From positions 1 through 35,516 of the forward strand of contig JAZOUV010000088.1 of the NCBI GenBank assembly GCA_045658315.1: a stretch of DNA of 35,516 bases. Reading direction: 5' to 3'. Position 1 is the stretch's first letter. Each line of letters starts with the position of its first letter. The notes beneath the pieces were generated by a model. It was not told the origin of the DNA, did not search any database, and saw nothing but the letters and a program-made list of their open reading frames with translations. The position numbers and the translations under genes are program-made. The DNA comes from RGIG1995 sp045658315 (lineage in GTDB: Bacteria; Bacillota; Clostridia; Oscillospirales; CAG-272). Below, piece after piece: positions 6,961 through 15,771 of this stretch.

Positions 6961-7917
6961 TCAGTTAAGCTTCATACATTCAACAACGCCTTCGATTACG
7001 CTGTCGCACCAATTATTTATATCCTCAAAAATCTCTTCTTTGTTAGTTTCGTTTACAAGCTCATGACGTGCTCCGTCATAAAGCTTAAAAGTAAGATTGT
7101 TTATCTCGGCATCAACCAAACTATTGTATACCGCAGTAACGCCGTTGCCCTTACCGCCGATTGGGTCATCGCTTCCGCTTATTATAAATATAGGCAGACT
7201 TTTCGGCACATCATCTGCCCATTCGGGATATGATACATTGTCATAGAGCCTCAACAAATCGTTAAAACCTCTTGAAGTAAAAGTAAAATCACAAAGCTCG
7301 TCTTTATCATTTTCGATGCCGACGTTTGTATCTCTTGATATCCATGCTCGAGGAGTTTTTTCGGGGAACTCCATATCAAACACCTTCATTATTGCCTCTT
7401 TCAAGGATTCCTGTCTTGAACGACCGCCCTTAAACCGTGCAGTAAATTCGGTCAAGGCTATTCCCTGCTTCAAGGGATACTTACCGCCAACAGTTCCCGA
7501 AAGAATGGCACCGTCAATATCCGTACCGTGATCAACGATATAATCACGGAGCACAAGGCTTCCCATGCTGTGTCCGAACATAATATAGGGCAATCTTCTG
7601 TATTTTTCACGCATAATAAGCCTTAGAGCCTCAGTATCCTTACTAAAAAAGTCATACCCCTTTTTAGCTCCGAAATAACCCAAATCCTCTCTTGTTTTCG
7701 CACTTTTTCCGTGACCACGCATATCGAAACCGCATACTACCATACCCTTGTCGCAAAGATACTCGGCAAAATGCTCGTATCTTTCCATATATTCACACAT
7801 ACCATGAATTATCTGAAAAACAGCCTTAGGCGTTTCATCGGGGGTATAAACATAATATATTATTTCCGTCTCCTTGTCGGGAGAAATAAAACTTTTTTGT
7901 TCTTTAGTATAAGCCAT
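6961..7917 (-). CDS. Alpha/beta hydrolase, serine aminopeptidase S33 / monoacylglycerol-lipase-like
   Basis: A 318-residue cytoplasmic alpha/beta hydrolase. The oxyanion region is IIHGMCEYMERY (about 37-48), RGHGKS follows near 67-72, the nucleophile Ser117 is in GHSMGS, the acid is in SGSDDP (Asp250), and His285 is in DGARHEL. The triad is complete. The closest family type is the hydrolase_4/lysophospholipase group, acting on acyl esters; the real substrate is unknown. ATG at 7917 follows GAAAGGG at good spacing, which rules out the in-frame start six codons earlier. It lies between a pfkB-like kinase and ruvX with no obvious metabolic link. Confidence 0.88.
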   Translation of the reverse strand: MAYTKEQKSFISPDKETEIIYYVYTPDETPKAVFQIIHGMCEYMERYEHFAEYLCDKGMVVCGFDMRGHGKSAKTREDLGYFGAKKGYDFFSKDTEALRLIMREKYRRLPYIMFGHSMGSLVLRDYIVDHGTDIDGAILSGTVGGKYPLKQGIALTEFTARFKGGRSRQESLKEAIMKVFDMEFPEKTPRAWISRDTNVGIENDKDELCDFTFTSRGFNDLLRLYDNVSYPEWADDVPKSLPIFIISGSDDPIGGKGNGVTAVYNSLVDAEINNLTFKLYDGARHELVNETNKEEIFEDINNWCDSVIEGVVECMKLN

Positions 7918-7944
7918 ATAAACCCTTTCGTGCAATATATTTCA

Positions 7945-7967
7945 GGGCGGTACAAAAAGCACCGCCC
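7945..7967 (-). promoter_or_regulatory. Intercistronic hairpin between the pfkB-like gene and the hydrolase
   Basis: GGGCGGT and ACCGCCC pair across a 9-base loop. No T tract follows on the minus strand, so it is more likely an mRNA stability or processing hairpin, or a weak terminator, than a full stop. Confidence 0.5.
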
Positions 7968-7973
7968 AAAAAC

Positions 7974-8912
7974 TTAAATAAGACTTACTCCCAGTCTGTC
8001 CGCAAAGCGTTTTACTTCGTCTTGCGTCGGAATAACGTCGTATGTACCTTCACGTGAGACCATAACAGCCGCCGCCAAGTTTGCGTATCTGCAAGCCGAT
8101 TTAATATCACCGTGCCGCAAATAATCAGCAGTCATAGCGGCAGTAAACACATCGCCGGCACCCGAGCCGTCAATAAATGTCGTGTCATAGGAGGGGACAA
8201 CATCATAGTAGCTTCCGTCATAGATAAAGCATCCCTTTTCTCCTAATTTTAATACTATATATTTTGCCTGAATTTTTGTAGATAAAGCCATACAAGCATT
8301 CAAACTGTTTTCGGGAGTTCTAGGATAGATACCGGTATAGTTAAAAACTTCTTCCTCGTTGGGAGAAAATATCTCGACATTTTCTAATTTTTCCAACGGA
8401 AGTGCAAACTTTCTCGGTCCTGCATCAATAAATACAGGCACCCGCCATCTTTGTGCCATTCTTGTGGCAGCAACTATTTCTCTGTCGGGCAGGTCAAACT
8501 GCAAATACAAGGCATCGGGATAACACAAAAACGCTCCCTCTACTTCATTTCTTCCGAAGTTATCGTTTGCTCCGGGGAAAACTATAGACCTTGAACTGCC
8601 GTTTGCTTCATTTATGGTAACAGAAAAACCGGTAGGTTCATCGTTATCCCGCGTCATATATCTGGTATCAACCCTGCACCTGTCATAATAGTTTATGAGC
8701 GTTTCGCCGTTTTCGTCATTACCGAGACGGGCACAAAAGACCGAGCCTACGGAATGAGCCGCAAGAGTAACAGCCGCCAAGCCGCCTCTTCCGCCGGGAG
8801 CATAGGCATAATCCGTCCCCTTTACAGCATGCCCAACCATAGGAATTGAGCCAATATTCATAACCATTTTCATTTCGGCTTTGCCGAGTGTCAATACCGT
8901 TCTGTTAAACAA
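7974..8912 (-). CDS. PfkB family carbohydrate kinase (ribokinase-like)
   Basis: A 312-residue sugar or nucleoside kinase. It has the N-terminal VLTLGKAEMKMV strand, the glycine pair region GGRGG (40-44) where ribokinases usually have GGKGAN, the lid region, and the C-terminal anion hole DGSGAGD with catalytic base Asp254. The C-terminal SREGTYDVIPT stretch is ribokinase-like. Substrate cannot be fixed. It must start at the TTG at 8912, because the first beta strand lies before the first ATG; GAGGG sits 8 bases upstream of that TTG. It follows purM by 27 bases, so a role in nucleoside or ribose salvage is a reasonable inference only. Confidence 0.87.
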   Translation of the reverse strand: MFNRTVLTLGKAEMKMVMNIGSIPMVGHAVKGTDYAYAPGGRGGLAAVTLAAHSVGSVFCARLGNDENGETLINYYDRCRVDTRYMTRDNDEPTGFSVTINEANGSSRSIVFPGANDNFGRNEVEGAFLCYPDALYLQFDLPDREIVAATRMAQRWRVPVFIDAGPRKFALPLEKLENVEIFSPNEEEVFNYTGIYPRTPENSLNACMALSTKIQAKYIVLKLGEKGCFIYDGSYYDVVPSYDTTFIDGSGAGDVFTAAMTADYLRHGDIKSACRYANLAAAVMVSREGTYDVIPTQDEVKRFADRLGVSLI

Positions 8913-8939
8913 TCCTTACACCCTCTTTAAAGTGTATTA

Positions 8940-10106
8940 TTAATAGTTAAATTCCTCGCCGTTATGTCTGATAGTAACCTTGTTTTCACCGCAGCCGCTT
9001 GCTTCGACTCTGCCGACGATTTTTGCTTCAACGCCGTATTTTTCCGCGGTTTTAATCATAAAATCAGCATCCGCAGGATCGCAGTACATTTCAAGTCGGT
9101 GTCCCATATTAAACACTCTGTACATTTCAGCAGGTGCAATATCGGAGTTTTCGGCAATAGCCTTAAAAAGAGGAGGAACGTCAAAAAGGTTATCCTTGAT
9201 GTAATGGAGACCGATACCGAAGTTCTTGCATTTAACCTGACCGCCGCCCGTGCAATGAACCATACCGTGAACGGCATCACGCTTAGCATCGAGTATCTCT
9301 TTAACGATGGGAGCGTATGTTCTGGTAGGCGAAAGAATGGCATCACCTACGGTTACGTCTGTTCCGGGAAGAATATCGGTAAATCTATATGTTCCGCAAT
9401 ATACCTGTGCATCGGGAATGGTATTGGAATATGTTTCGGGATATTTTGCCGCATATTCGTGGGCAAGAAGCAAATGACGTGCCGCCGTAAGTCCGTTTGA
9501 ACCCATACCTGCATTGTATTTGTCTTCATATACAGCCTGCCCCGATGATGCAAAGCCGACGATAACGTCGCCCGCCTTGATGTTGTCGCAGTTGATGACC
9601 TGATTTCTTTTTATTCTTACGAAGAAGGTGGAGTCAACGATAAGCGTCGAAACGAGGTCTCCGACGTCTGCCGTCTCTCCGCCGCACATAGTTATATCAA
9701 CGCCGTATTTACGCATTTTTTCAACAAATTCGGTATAACCCTTTATAACACCGGCAACAGCCTTGCCGTCAACACGGTGAGCGTTTCTGCCTATGGTGTT
9801 TGACATAATAAAGCCCTCGGTTGCACCAACGCAAAGAAGGTCGTCAAGGTTCATTACCATAGAGTCCTGAGCGATATCGGAAAATGCTGTATAATCGCCC
9901 GTTTCTTTAAATTTTATGTAAGCAAGAGAGGACTTTGTACCTGCACCGTCCGCGTGCATAGCCGCACAGTAATTTTCATCTCCGGTCGGGTCGGGCATAA
10001 GCGTACAAAACGCCCCCTTAAAAACGCCCTTATCCAATGTTTTAACAGCGTTGTGAACGTCTGTTTTTTCGGCAGATACGCCTCTTGACAAATATGCTTC
10101 ACTCAT
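8940..10106 (-). CDS. purM: Phosphoribosylformylglycinamidine cyclo-ligase (AIR synthase), long type
   Basis: A 388-residue PurM that closes FGAM to AIR using ATP in purine synthesis. It shows HADGAGTKSSLAY, MNLDDLLCVGA, CGGETADVGDLV, GMGSNGLTAARH and MVHCTGGGQ, all standard for the fold. It is about 40 residues longer than the E. coli/Bacillus enzyme and, from memory, resembles the long PurM of Bacteroidetes more than the usual Firmicutes form. The ATG at 10106 follows GAGGATATAT; the longer frame upstream is inside the leader. Other pur genes are absent here. It heads the operon. Confidence 0.93.
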   Translation of the reverse strand: MSEAYLSRGVSAEKTDVHNAVKTLDKGVFKGAFCTLMPDPTGDENYCAAMHADGAGTKSSLAYIKFKETGDYTAFSDIAQDSMVMNLDDLLCVGATEGFIMSNTIGRNAHRVDGKAVAGVIKGYTEFVEKMRKYGVDITMCGGETADVGDLVSTLIVDSTFFVRIKRNQVINCDNIKAGDVIVGFASSGQAVYEDKYNAGMGSNGLTAARHLLLAHEYAAKYPETYSNTIPDAQVYCGTYRFTDILPGTDVTVGDAILSPTRTYAPIVKEILDAKRDAVHGMVHCTGGGQVKCKNFGIGLHYIKDNLFDVPPLFKAIAENSDIAPAEMYRVFNMGHRLEMYCDPADADFMIKTAEKYGVEAKIVGRVEASGCGENKVTIRHNGEEFNY

Positions 10107-10129
10107 ATATATCCTCATTTCCGCCACCG

Positions 10130-10144
10130 ATTGCGAAACGCAAT
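10130..10144 (-). promoter_or_regulatory. Small hairpin in the purM leader
   Basis: ATTGCG and CGCAAT pair across three bases, about 12 bases upstream of the purM ribosome binding site and downstream of the predicted transcription start. Function is unknown; no purine riboswitch core was recognised. Confidence 0.35.
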
Positions 10145-10171
10145 ACGGCACAATAAACTATATTTAGATAT

Positions 10172-10200
10172 ATTATAGCACATAAATCGCATTCTTGCAA
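10172..10200 (-). promoter_or_regulatory. Sigma-A-type promoter of the purM operon
   Basis: On the minus strand TTGCAA (10195-10200) is 17 bases from TATAAT (10172-10177). It gives a leader of about 60 bases before the purM ATG. Confidence 0.85.
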
Positions 10201-10313
10201 GTAATTTGTATGTATTTTATCCATTTTTCAAAAGCAAAATCAACATATCATTGAGTTTTTTGAGAAAAAGGAAGGAAATTATATAAAATAGAGTTAATTT
10301 TTTGTTAAAACCG

Positions 10314-10342
10314 TTGATATATCGGTTGGATTTATATATAAT
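10314..10342 (+). promoter_or_regulatory. Sigma-A-type promoter of the murD operon
   Basis: TTGATA (10314-10319) and TATAAT (10337-10342) lie 17 bases apart. The predicted start leaves only about 20 bases of leader before the murD GTG. It faces away from the purM promoter. Confidence 0.85.
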
Positions 10343-10369
10343 ATATTAGTATGTATTTTTAGAGCAAGG

Positions 10370-11746
10370 GTGATTTATACGAACAGAATACAAGACTACA
10401 AGAACTCAATAAAAGGCAAACGCATTTCAGTCTGCGGAATAGGCATATCAAACCTTCCGCTTATCGACTTTCTTCTTTCTGCGGGTGCCAATATAACCGC
10501 ACGTGATATGAAAGAAAAGAAAGATTTGGGTGACATTGCAACCGAGCTTGAAGAAAAGGGTGTTAGCCTCGTATGCGGAAGCTCATATCTTGACGATATA
10601 ACCGATGAGATAATCTTTCGCACCCCGGGACTTCGTTATGACAAGCCGGGCTTTGCCCGTGCTGTAAAAAACGGTGCTGTCCTCACAAGCGAAATGCAGG
10701 TGTTTTTTGACCTCTGCCCTTGCACAAAAATAGGTGTAACAGGAAGCGACGGAAAGACTACAACTACTACTCTTATTTCAGAAATATTAAAAGCTTCGGG
10801 TAAAAGGGTATGGCTCGGCGGAAACATCGGAAAGCCTCTGCTTCCCGACGTTGATAAGATGACTCCCGACGATTTTGCCGTTATCGAGCTGTCGTCATTC
10901 CAGCTCCACACAATGACGTCATCGCCCGAAATTGCCGTAGTTACAAACATATCCCCCAACCACCTTGATTATCATACCGATTACCAAGAATATATAGACG
11001 CTAAGAAAAACATTTATAAAAACCGCAATGATATTACCTTTATTACCAATGCGGAAAATGATATCACAGTCGGTATGTCCGACGAAGTGAGGGGCGAAAA
11101 GCTGTTTTTCTCAAGCAAAAACGAAAGCGATATATATGAAAAAGACGGCGTAATTTATGTAAACAAGATGCCCGTGCTTGAGACGAAGGATATACTTCTT
11201 CCCGGCAGACATAACGTCGAAAACTATATGGCGGCTATCGGTGCTACTTATAAATTTGCATCAAAAGAAGCATACAAGACGGTTGCAACCGCTTTTAAGG
11301 GTGTTGAGCACAGACTTGAATATGTTACCGAAAAGAACGGCGTAAAGTATTATAACGGCTCTATTGACTCTACTCCGACAAGAACTGCGGCGGCTCTCAA
11401 ATCATTCCGAGAAAGAAATTTGGTAGTAATTTGCGGCGGTTACGATAAAAACCTCGATTATGCCCCCTTGGCTCCCGTTATGGCACGAAAGGCAAAGGCG
11501 GTTATTTTGACGGGTGCTTGTAAAGATAAAATTAAAAATGATTTCAACAAATGTAAAGAATTTACCGAAAGCGGAACGCTTGTTAAAGAAACAGCGGATT
11601 TTGAAGATGCCGTTATCCTTGCCTCAAAGACAGCACAAAACGGCGACATAGTACTTCTCTCTCCTGCGGCCGCAAGCTTTGATAAATTCAAAAACTTTGA
11701 AGTCAGAGGAAAATTCTATAAAGACATTGTTTTAAATAAGATTTAA
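10370..11746 (+). CDS. murD: UDP-N-acetylmuramoyl-L-alanine--D-glutamate ligase
   Basis: A 458-residue cytoplasmic Mur ligase adding D-Glu to UDP-MurNAc-L-Ala. An N-terminal Rossmann-like domain (VCGIGISNLPL) is followed by the ATP loop GVTGSDGKTTT (about 122-132), the central ELSSFQLHTM and NISPNHLDYH motifs, GRHNVENYMAA, and the C-terminal HRLEYV and NGSIDSTPTR motifs. Length is normal. The start is the GTG at 10370, the only start codon in frame before the Rossmann strand. The ribosome binding site is weak (AGAGCAAGG abuts it), which fits the very short leader. It heads an operon with ynbB-like, lipoprotein and cysteine desulfurase genes. Confidence 0.95.
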   Translation: MIYTNRIQDYKNSIKGKRISVCGIGISNLPLIDFLLSAGANITARDMKEKKDLGDIATELEEKGVSLVCGSSYLDDITDEIIFRTPGLRYDKPGFARAVKNGAVLTSEMQVFFDLCPCTKIGVTGSDGKTTTTTLISEILKASGKRVWLGGNIGKPLLPDVDKMTPDDFAVIELSSFQLHTMTSSPEIAVVTNISPNHLDYHTDYQEYIDAKKNIYKNRNDITFITNAENDITVGMSDEVRGEKLFFSSKNESDIYEKDGVIYVNKMPVLETKDILLPGRHNVENYMAAIGATYKFASKEAYKTVATAFKGVEHRLEYVTEKNGVKYYNGSIDSTPTRTAAALKSFRERNLVVICGGYDKNLDYAPLAPVMARKAKAVILTGACKDKIKNDFNKCKEFTESGTLVKETADFEDAVILASKTAQNGDIVLLSPAAASFDKFKNFEVRGKFYKDIVLNKI

Positions 11747-11756
11747 GGTACGTTTT

Positions 11757-12995
11757 ATGGTTATATCGGAAAGATTATTAAGATTGGCGGAAGAAGCCGA
11801 AGAGGCTTTGAAAGAAAAGTTCAGACATTTTGACTCTGTGTCTTTTGTAAACACAAAAAAGGTATTAGACGCTTTTCGCGAGGAACGTGTAGCAGAGGCG
11901 ATGTTTGCGGGTTCAAGCGGTTACGGCTACGATGACAAAGGCAGAGATACTCTCGATAGGATTTATGCAAGAGTGTTCAACAAAGAGGCGGCACTGGTGC
12001 GTCATACGCTTATATCGGGAACGCATACGTTGTCCACCGGTTTGTTCGGTTTGCTTCGTCCGGGAGACGTTATGCTGTCGGTTACAGGTAAGCCTTACGA
12101 CACCTTGGACGAGGTTATCGGACTCAAAGACGACGGACAGAACAACGGAAGTCTCAAAGACTTCGGTATTGTTTACAAGCAGATAGAACTCACCTCCGAC
12201 GGCAAGATAGATATTGAAAAGACGGTTGAAATACTGAAAGCTGAAAAAATAAAGGTTGTATATATCCAACGTTCAAAGGGTTATCTTGACAGACCTACCC
12301 TTCCGGTTTGTGAAATGAACGAGCTTTATAAGGCGGTTAAAGCTGTTTCCGACGCATACGTTTTCATAGATAACTGCTATGGAGAATTTGTTGAAGAAAA
12401 CGAGCCTGATGCTGACGTTATTGCAGGCTCACTTATAAAGAATCCCGGCGGAGGTATGGCAGAAACGGGCGGATATCTTGCAGGCTCGGCAAGAGCGATT
12501 GAGCTTATTTCCTACAGACTTACATCGGTTGGCATAGGAAGCGAAGCGGGGTGTACGCTAAACACAATGAAGAGTATGTACAAGGGCTTCTTTTATGCTC
12601 CCCACACGACAGCCCAAGCCTTAAAAACAGCGGCGTTGGCGGCATATATATTTGAAAAAATGGGATATTATACAAATCCCAAATGGAACGACGACAGATA
12701 CGATATAATTCAAGCTATCCACATGGGCACCGGGGACAAGCTGTGTGCTTTTTGCAGAGGGATACAGGCAGGTTCACCCGTTGACGCTTACGTTACACCT
12801 GAACCTTGGGATATGCCGGGATATTCTGATGCAGTTATTATGGCGGCGGGAACTTTTACCCAAGGAGCTTCTATTGAACTGTCGGCTGACGGACCTATGA
12901 AAGAGCCGTATATAGCATATTTCCAAGGCGGCTTAACATACGAAAGCGGTAAAGTGGGAATACTCTCCGCCGCATCTCAGGTTATGGAAGATTAA
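11757..12995 (+). CDS. ynbB: YnbB-like PLP enzyme (methionine gamma-lyase / aluminium-resistance family)
   Basis: A 412-residue fold-type I PLP enzyme. Key segments are SSGYGYDDKGRDTLDRIY (53-70), the LISGTHTLSTGLFGLLRPGD cofactor loop, IDNCYGEF with the PLP-nitrogen Asp205, and SLIKNPGGG with the Schiff-base Lys228. These are diagnostic for the conserved family annotated as aluminium resistance or methionine gamma-lyase family protein. The physiological reaction is not established, so no substrate is claimed. It starts 10 bases after murD and is followed by a lipoprotein and a cysteine desulfurase, giving a loose sulfur/PLP theme. Confidence 0.9.
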   Translation: MVISERLLRLAEEAEEALKEKFRHFDSVSFVNTKKVLDAFREERVAEAMFAGSSGYGYDDKGRDTLDRIYARVFNKEAALVRHTLISGTHTLSTGLFGLLRPGDVMLSVTGKPYDTLDEVIGLKDDGQNNGSLKDFGIVYKQIELTSDGKIDIEKTVEILKAEKIKVVYIQRSKGYLDRPTLPVCEMNELYKAVKAVSDAYVFIDNCYGEFVEENEPDADVIAGSLIKNPGGGMAETGGYLAGSARAIELISYRLTSVGIGSEAGCTLNTMKSMYKGFFYAPHTTAQALKTAALAAYIFEKMGYYTNPKWNDDRYDIIQAIHMGTGDKLCAFCRGIQAGSPVDAYVTPEPWDMPGYSDAVIMAAGTFTQGASIELSADGPMKEPYIAYFQGGLTYESGKVGILSAASQVMED

Positions 12996-13018
12996 ATTTT
13001 AGAATGAGGAAAAAGATT

Positions 13019-13555
13019 ATGAAAAAAAGTATTGCATTGTTTATAACACTGATTTTAACATTGACCTTGCTTTGCGGATGCGGTAACACTTCCCCCGCCC
13101 CCGACGGTATGAAGGTGCTTGAAAGCACAGACAAGCTTGATTATAATATTTATATCCCGGCAGGTTGGGTGCAAGACCTTTCAACAGGTGCAGTGAGTGC
13201 TTATGTAAGCTCGACCGACCTCTCGAATATTTCTATGACACAGTTTAATCTTGAAGAGTTAAAAAAACTTGACGAATACGTATCGGACTATATTACCGAG
13301 CTTGAACAGAATCTTCAGGAATTTAAACTTGAAGAAGGTTATCCCGAAAAGGGCAAAACTCTTCTGAACGGCGTTGAAGCTGTTAAACTCGAATATTCGG
13401 CAAAATTAGTGGGAAATGAATACAAGTATATGCAGATTATCTGCATTAAAGGCGGAACTATATACTATTTCACATATACGGCATTAGCAGAAGCTTACGA
13501 TAACCATCTTGAAGCCGTACAGAAGATACTCGACAACTTTGCGTTCAAGAAGTAA
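13019..13555 (+). CDS. Lipoprotein with PsbP/DcrB-like domain
   Basis: A 178-residue exported lipoprotein. A lysine start and hydrophobic helix (4-18) lead to the lipobox LCGC, with Cys21 lipidated, then a Pro/Ser-rich linker. The body (about 33-178), with its YNIYIPAGWVQD strand, SNISMTQFNL, and a closing GTIYYFTYTAL...ILDNFAFK segment, resembles the PsbP/DcrB fold of small surface lipoproteins. The function is unknown. The ATG at 13019 is preceded by GAGG; another ATG 15 bases upstream has no site. Six bases separate it from the cysteine desulfurase gene. Confidence 0.82.
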   Translation: MKKSIALFITLILTLTLLCGCGNTSPAPDGMKVLESTDKLDYNIYIPAGWVQDLSTGAVSAYVSSTDLSNISMTQFNLEELKKLDEYVSDYITELEQNLQEFKLEEGYPEKGKTLLNGVEAVKLEYSAKLVGNEYKYMQIICIKGGTIYYFTYTALAEAYDNHLEAVQKILDNFAFKK

Positions 13556-13560
13556 AAAAT

Positions 13561-14715
13561 ATGATTTATCTTGATAACAGTGCGACGACGCCCCTTTGTC
13601 AGAATGCGATAGATAAAATGAATGAGGGTATGAAGCTGTTCGGCAATCCCTCTTCCCTTCACAGCGTTGGTTTTGATGCAGAAAAACTAAAGGAATCCGC
13701 CCGAGAAAGCGTATACAGAGCACTGGGCGTAAGGAAGACGTCGGGAGACAGAATAATATTTACAAGCGGTGGAACTGAGGCAAATAACCTTGCGATTTTC
13801 GGTTGTGTTCGCTCGAAACCTGCAAATAAGGGTAAAAAAATCGTTACCACCGACAGCGAACACCCATCGGTATTAACACCCTTCAAGCAACTCGAAAAAG
13901 AGGGCTACACCGTTGAATATCTGCCCACAAGAAACGGGCAAATTGATATAGAAGACGTGAAAAAGACCGTTGATAAAGACACAGTTTTTATTTCGGTTAT
14001 GGCGGTAAACAACGAGACGGGTGCAATTTACGATATACAAAACATATTTAAGACCGCAAAGGCAATCAATCCGAATATAACGACCCATTGCGACTGCGTT
14101 CAAGGTTTTATGAAGATTCCCTTTTTCCCGGCGAGGATGAACGTCGATATGTGTACACTCAGCTCACATAAGATACACGGCCCCAAGGGATGCGGTGCTC
14201 TTTACGTGTGTATGGACGTTATAAAGACAAAAAGACTTGTGCCTATTATATGCGGCGGCGGTCAAGAGGGCGACTATCGCTCGGGCACGGAAAATATGAT
14301 TGGGATATGCGGTTTCGGCGGAGCTTGTGAATATATGACGGCAAAGCTTTCGGATAATTTCCAAAAACTCTCCGAGCTTAAGCAATACGCTAAGGACAAG
14401 CTTTCATCAACCGTTAGCTTCAACGAGCCGACACTCAGTGCTCCGCACATTCTCAATTTTAGTCTGCCTTCAATAAAAAGCGAAACTATGCTTCACTACC
14501 TTTCAAGCGAAGGGATATTTGTTTCAAGCGGCTCTGCCTGCTCGTCAAATCACGCGAAAAAAGCAAGTCACGTTTTACTTGCCTTCGGAGTCAGCGAAAG
14601 AGAGGCAGACTGTTCGCTTCGAGTAAGTTTTTCGGAAGAAAATACAAAAGAAGATATTGACAGACTGTACGAAGCTCTGTCGGACGGTGTCGAAAGACTT
14701 GCAAGAATAAATTAA
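13561..14715 (+). CDS. Cysteine desulfurase (NifS/IscS family)
   Basis: A 384-residue PLP enzyme taking sulfur from cysteine for Fe-S clusters or tRNA thiolation. It has LDNSATTP at the N-terminus, TSGGTEANNLA, the stacking His101 (DSEHPSV), Asp178 in the HCDCVQ motif, Lys204 in SSHKIHGPKG, GGGQEGDYRSGTEN, and the catalytic Cys327 in SSGSACSS. All catalytic residues are present. Group-I (IscS/NifS) features are seen, but no scaffold iscU or regulator lies beside it, so the recipient is unknown. It is close to but not overlapping the lipoprotein gene. Last gene of the murD unit. Confidence 0.93.
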   Translation: MIYLDNSATTPLCQNAIDKMNEGMKLFGNPSSLHSVGFDAEKLKESARESVYRALGVRKTSGDRIIFTSGGTEANNLAIFGCVRSKPANKGKKIVTTDSEHPSVLTPFKQLEKEGYTVEYLPTRNGQIDIEDVKKTVDKDTVFISVMAVNNETGAIYDIQNIFKTAKAINPNITTHCDCVQGFMKIPFFPARMNVDMCTLSSHKIHGPKGCGALYVCMDVIKTKRLVPIICGGGQEGDYRSGTENMIGICGFGGACEYMTAKLSDNFQKLSELKQYAKDKLSSTVSFNEPTLSAPHILNFSLPSIKSETMLHYLSSEGIFVSSGSACSSNHAKKASHVLLAFGVSEREADCSLRVSFSEENTKEDIDRLYEALSDGVERLARIN

Positions 14716-14724
14716 GCCAACAAA

Positions 14725-14743
14725 AAAGGCATATTCTGCCTTT
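14725..14743. terminator. Weak hairpin at the end of the murD-desulfurase operon
   Basis: AAAGGCA and TGCCTTT pair across TATTC. In the plus direction the stem is followed by only GCAAAT, so termination there would be inefficient; in the minus direction a T6 run follows. It may let some transcription continue into the ABC genes. Confidence 0.4.
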
Positions 14744-14784
14744 GCAAATACAAAAATAATAAAACTCATTATGGGGGATAAAAA

Positions 14785-15756
14785 ATGATAAAAATTGACC
14801 ATTTGGTTAAGCATTTCGGCGACAAAAAAGCTGTAAACGATATCAGCTTTACCGTTGAAGCAGGCGAGATAGTCGGTTTCCTCGGACCTAACGGTGCCGG
14901 AAAGAGTACGACGATGAATATTCTTACGGGTTATCTGTCTTCAACATCAGGCTCTGCCGAGATAGACGGCGTTGACATACTCGAATCGCCGATGGAAGCA
15001 AAAAAGAAGATTGGCTTTCTTCCCGAACAGCCTCCTCTTTATCTTGATATGACGGTAGAAGAATATCTGAATTTTGTTTACGAGCTGAAGGGCTGTACCT
15101 TAAACCGCAAGAAACACCTTGCCGAAATATGCGATGTCGTAAAGATTACAAACGTATATAAGCGAATGATAAAAAATCTTTCCAAAGGTTATAAACAGCG
15201 TGTAGGTATTGCTCAGGCACTTATAGGCAATCCAAAGGTTATAATTTTTGATGAACCTACGATAGGACTTGACCCTAAGCAGATAATCGAGATAAGAAAC
15301 CTTATCAGAACGCTGGGAAAAGATCATACCGTAATTCTCAGCACTCACATACTTCCCGAAGCACAGGCTGTCTGCGACAGAATTATTATTATAAACGAGG
15401 GCAAGGTTGTTGCAAACGAAAAGAGAGAAAACCTCTCCAATCTTATACAGGGCAACAGACGCTTTGAGGTGCAGATATGCGGTCCTCAGAAAGAGGTTAT
15501 GTCCGAACTGAAGTCTATGCCCGGCGTAGCAAAGGTAGAATACGTGGGCGGCTCCGACCTTGACAGCCATTCATTTATGGTAGAAAGCCAACCGGGTATT
15601 GATATAAGAAAGACTCTTTTCTATACCCTTGCAAGAAACAACTGGCCGCTTATCGGCATAGACGCTATGGGTGCAACGCTTGAAGACATATTTATTTCTT
15701 TGGTAGACAAAGCCAAGGAACAGCCGAAGACCAAACGCGGCAAGACAGCGAAATAA
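14785..15756 (+). CDS. ABC transporter ATP-binding protein, GldA-like
   Basis: A 323-residue ATPase. Walker A is GPNGAGKS (34-41), the signature is LSKGYKQRVG (132-141), Walker B is VIIFDEP (152-158), and STHILPEA holds the H-loop. After about residue 220 there is a C-terminal extension with a ferredoxin-like segment, usual for ABC-2 exporters of the GldA/NatA type, and a Lys-rich tail. With the next three genes it forms a complete ABC-2 system. GldA proteins were named for Bacteroidetes gliding, but non-gliding Firmicutes have the same gene set; the cargo is unknown. GGGGGA precedes ATG. Confidence 0.92.
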   Translation: MIKIDHLVKHFGDKKAVNDISFTVEAGEIVGFLGPNGAGKSTTMNILTGYLSSTSGSAEIDGVDILESPMEAKKKIGFLPEQPPLYLDMTVEEYLNFVYELKGCTLNRKKHLAEICDVVKITNVYKRMIKNLSKGYKQRVGIAQALIGNPKVIIFDEPTIGLDPKQIIEIRNLIRTLGKDHTVILSTHILPEAQAVCDRIIIINEGKVVANEKRENLSNLIQGNRRFEVQICGPQKEVMSELKSMPGVAKVEYVGGSDLDSHSFMVESQPGIDIRKTLFYTLARNNWPLIGIDAMGATLEDIFISLVDKAKEQPKTKRGKTAK

Positions 15757-15771
15757 GGAGGAAAACAAAAG

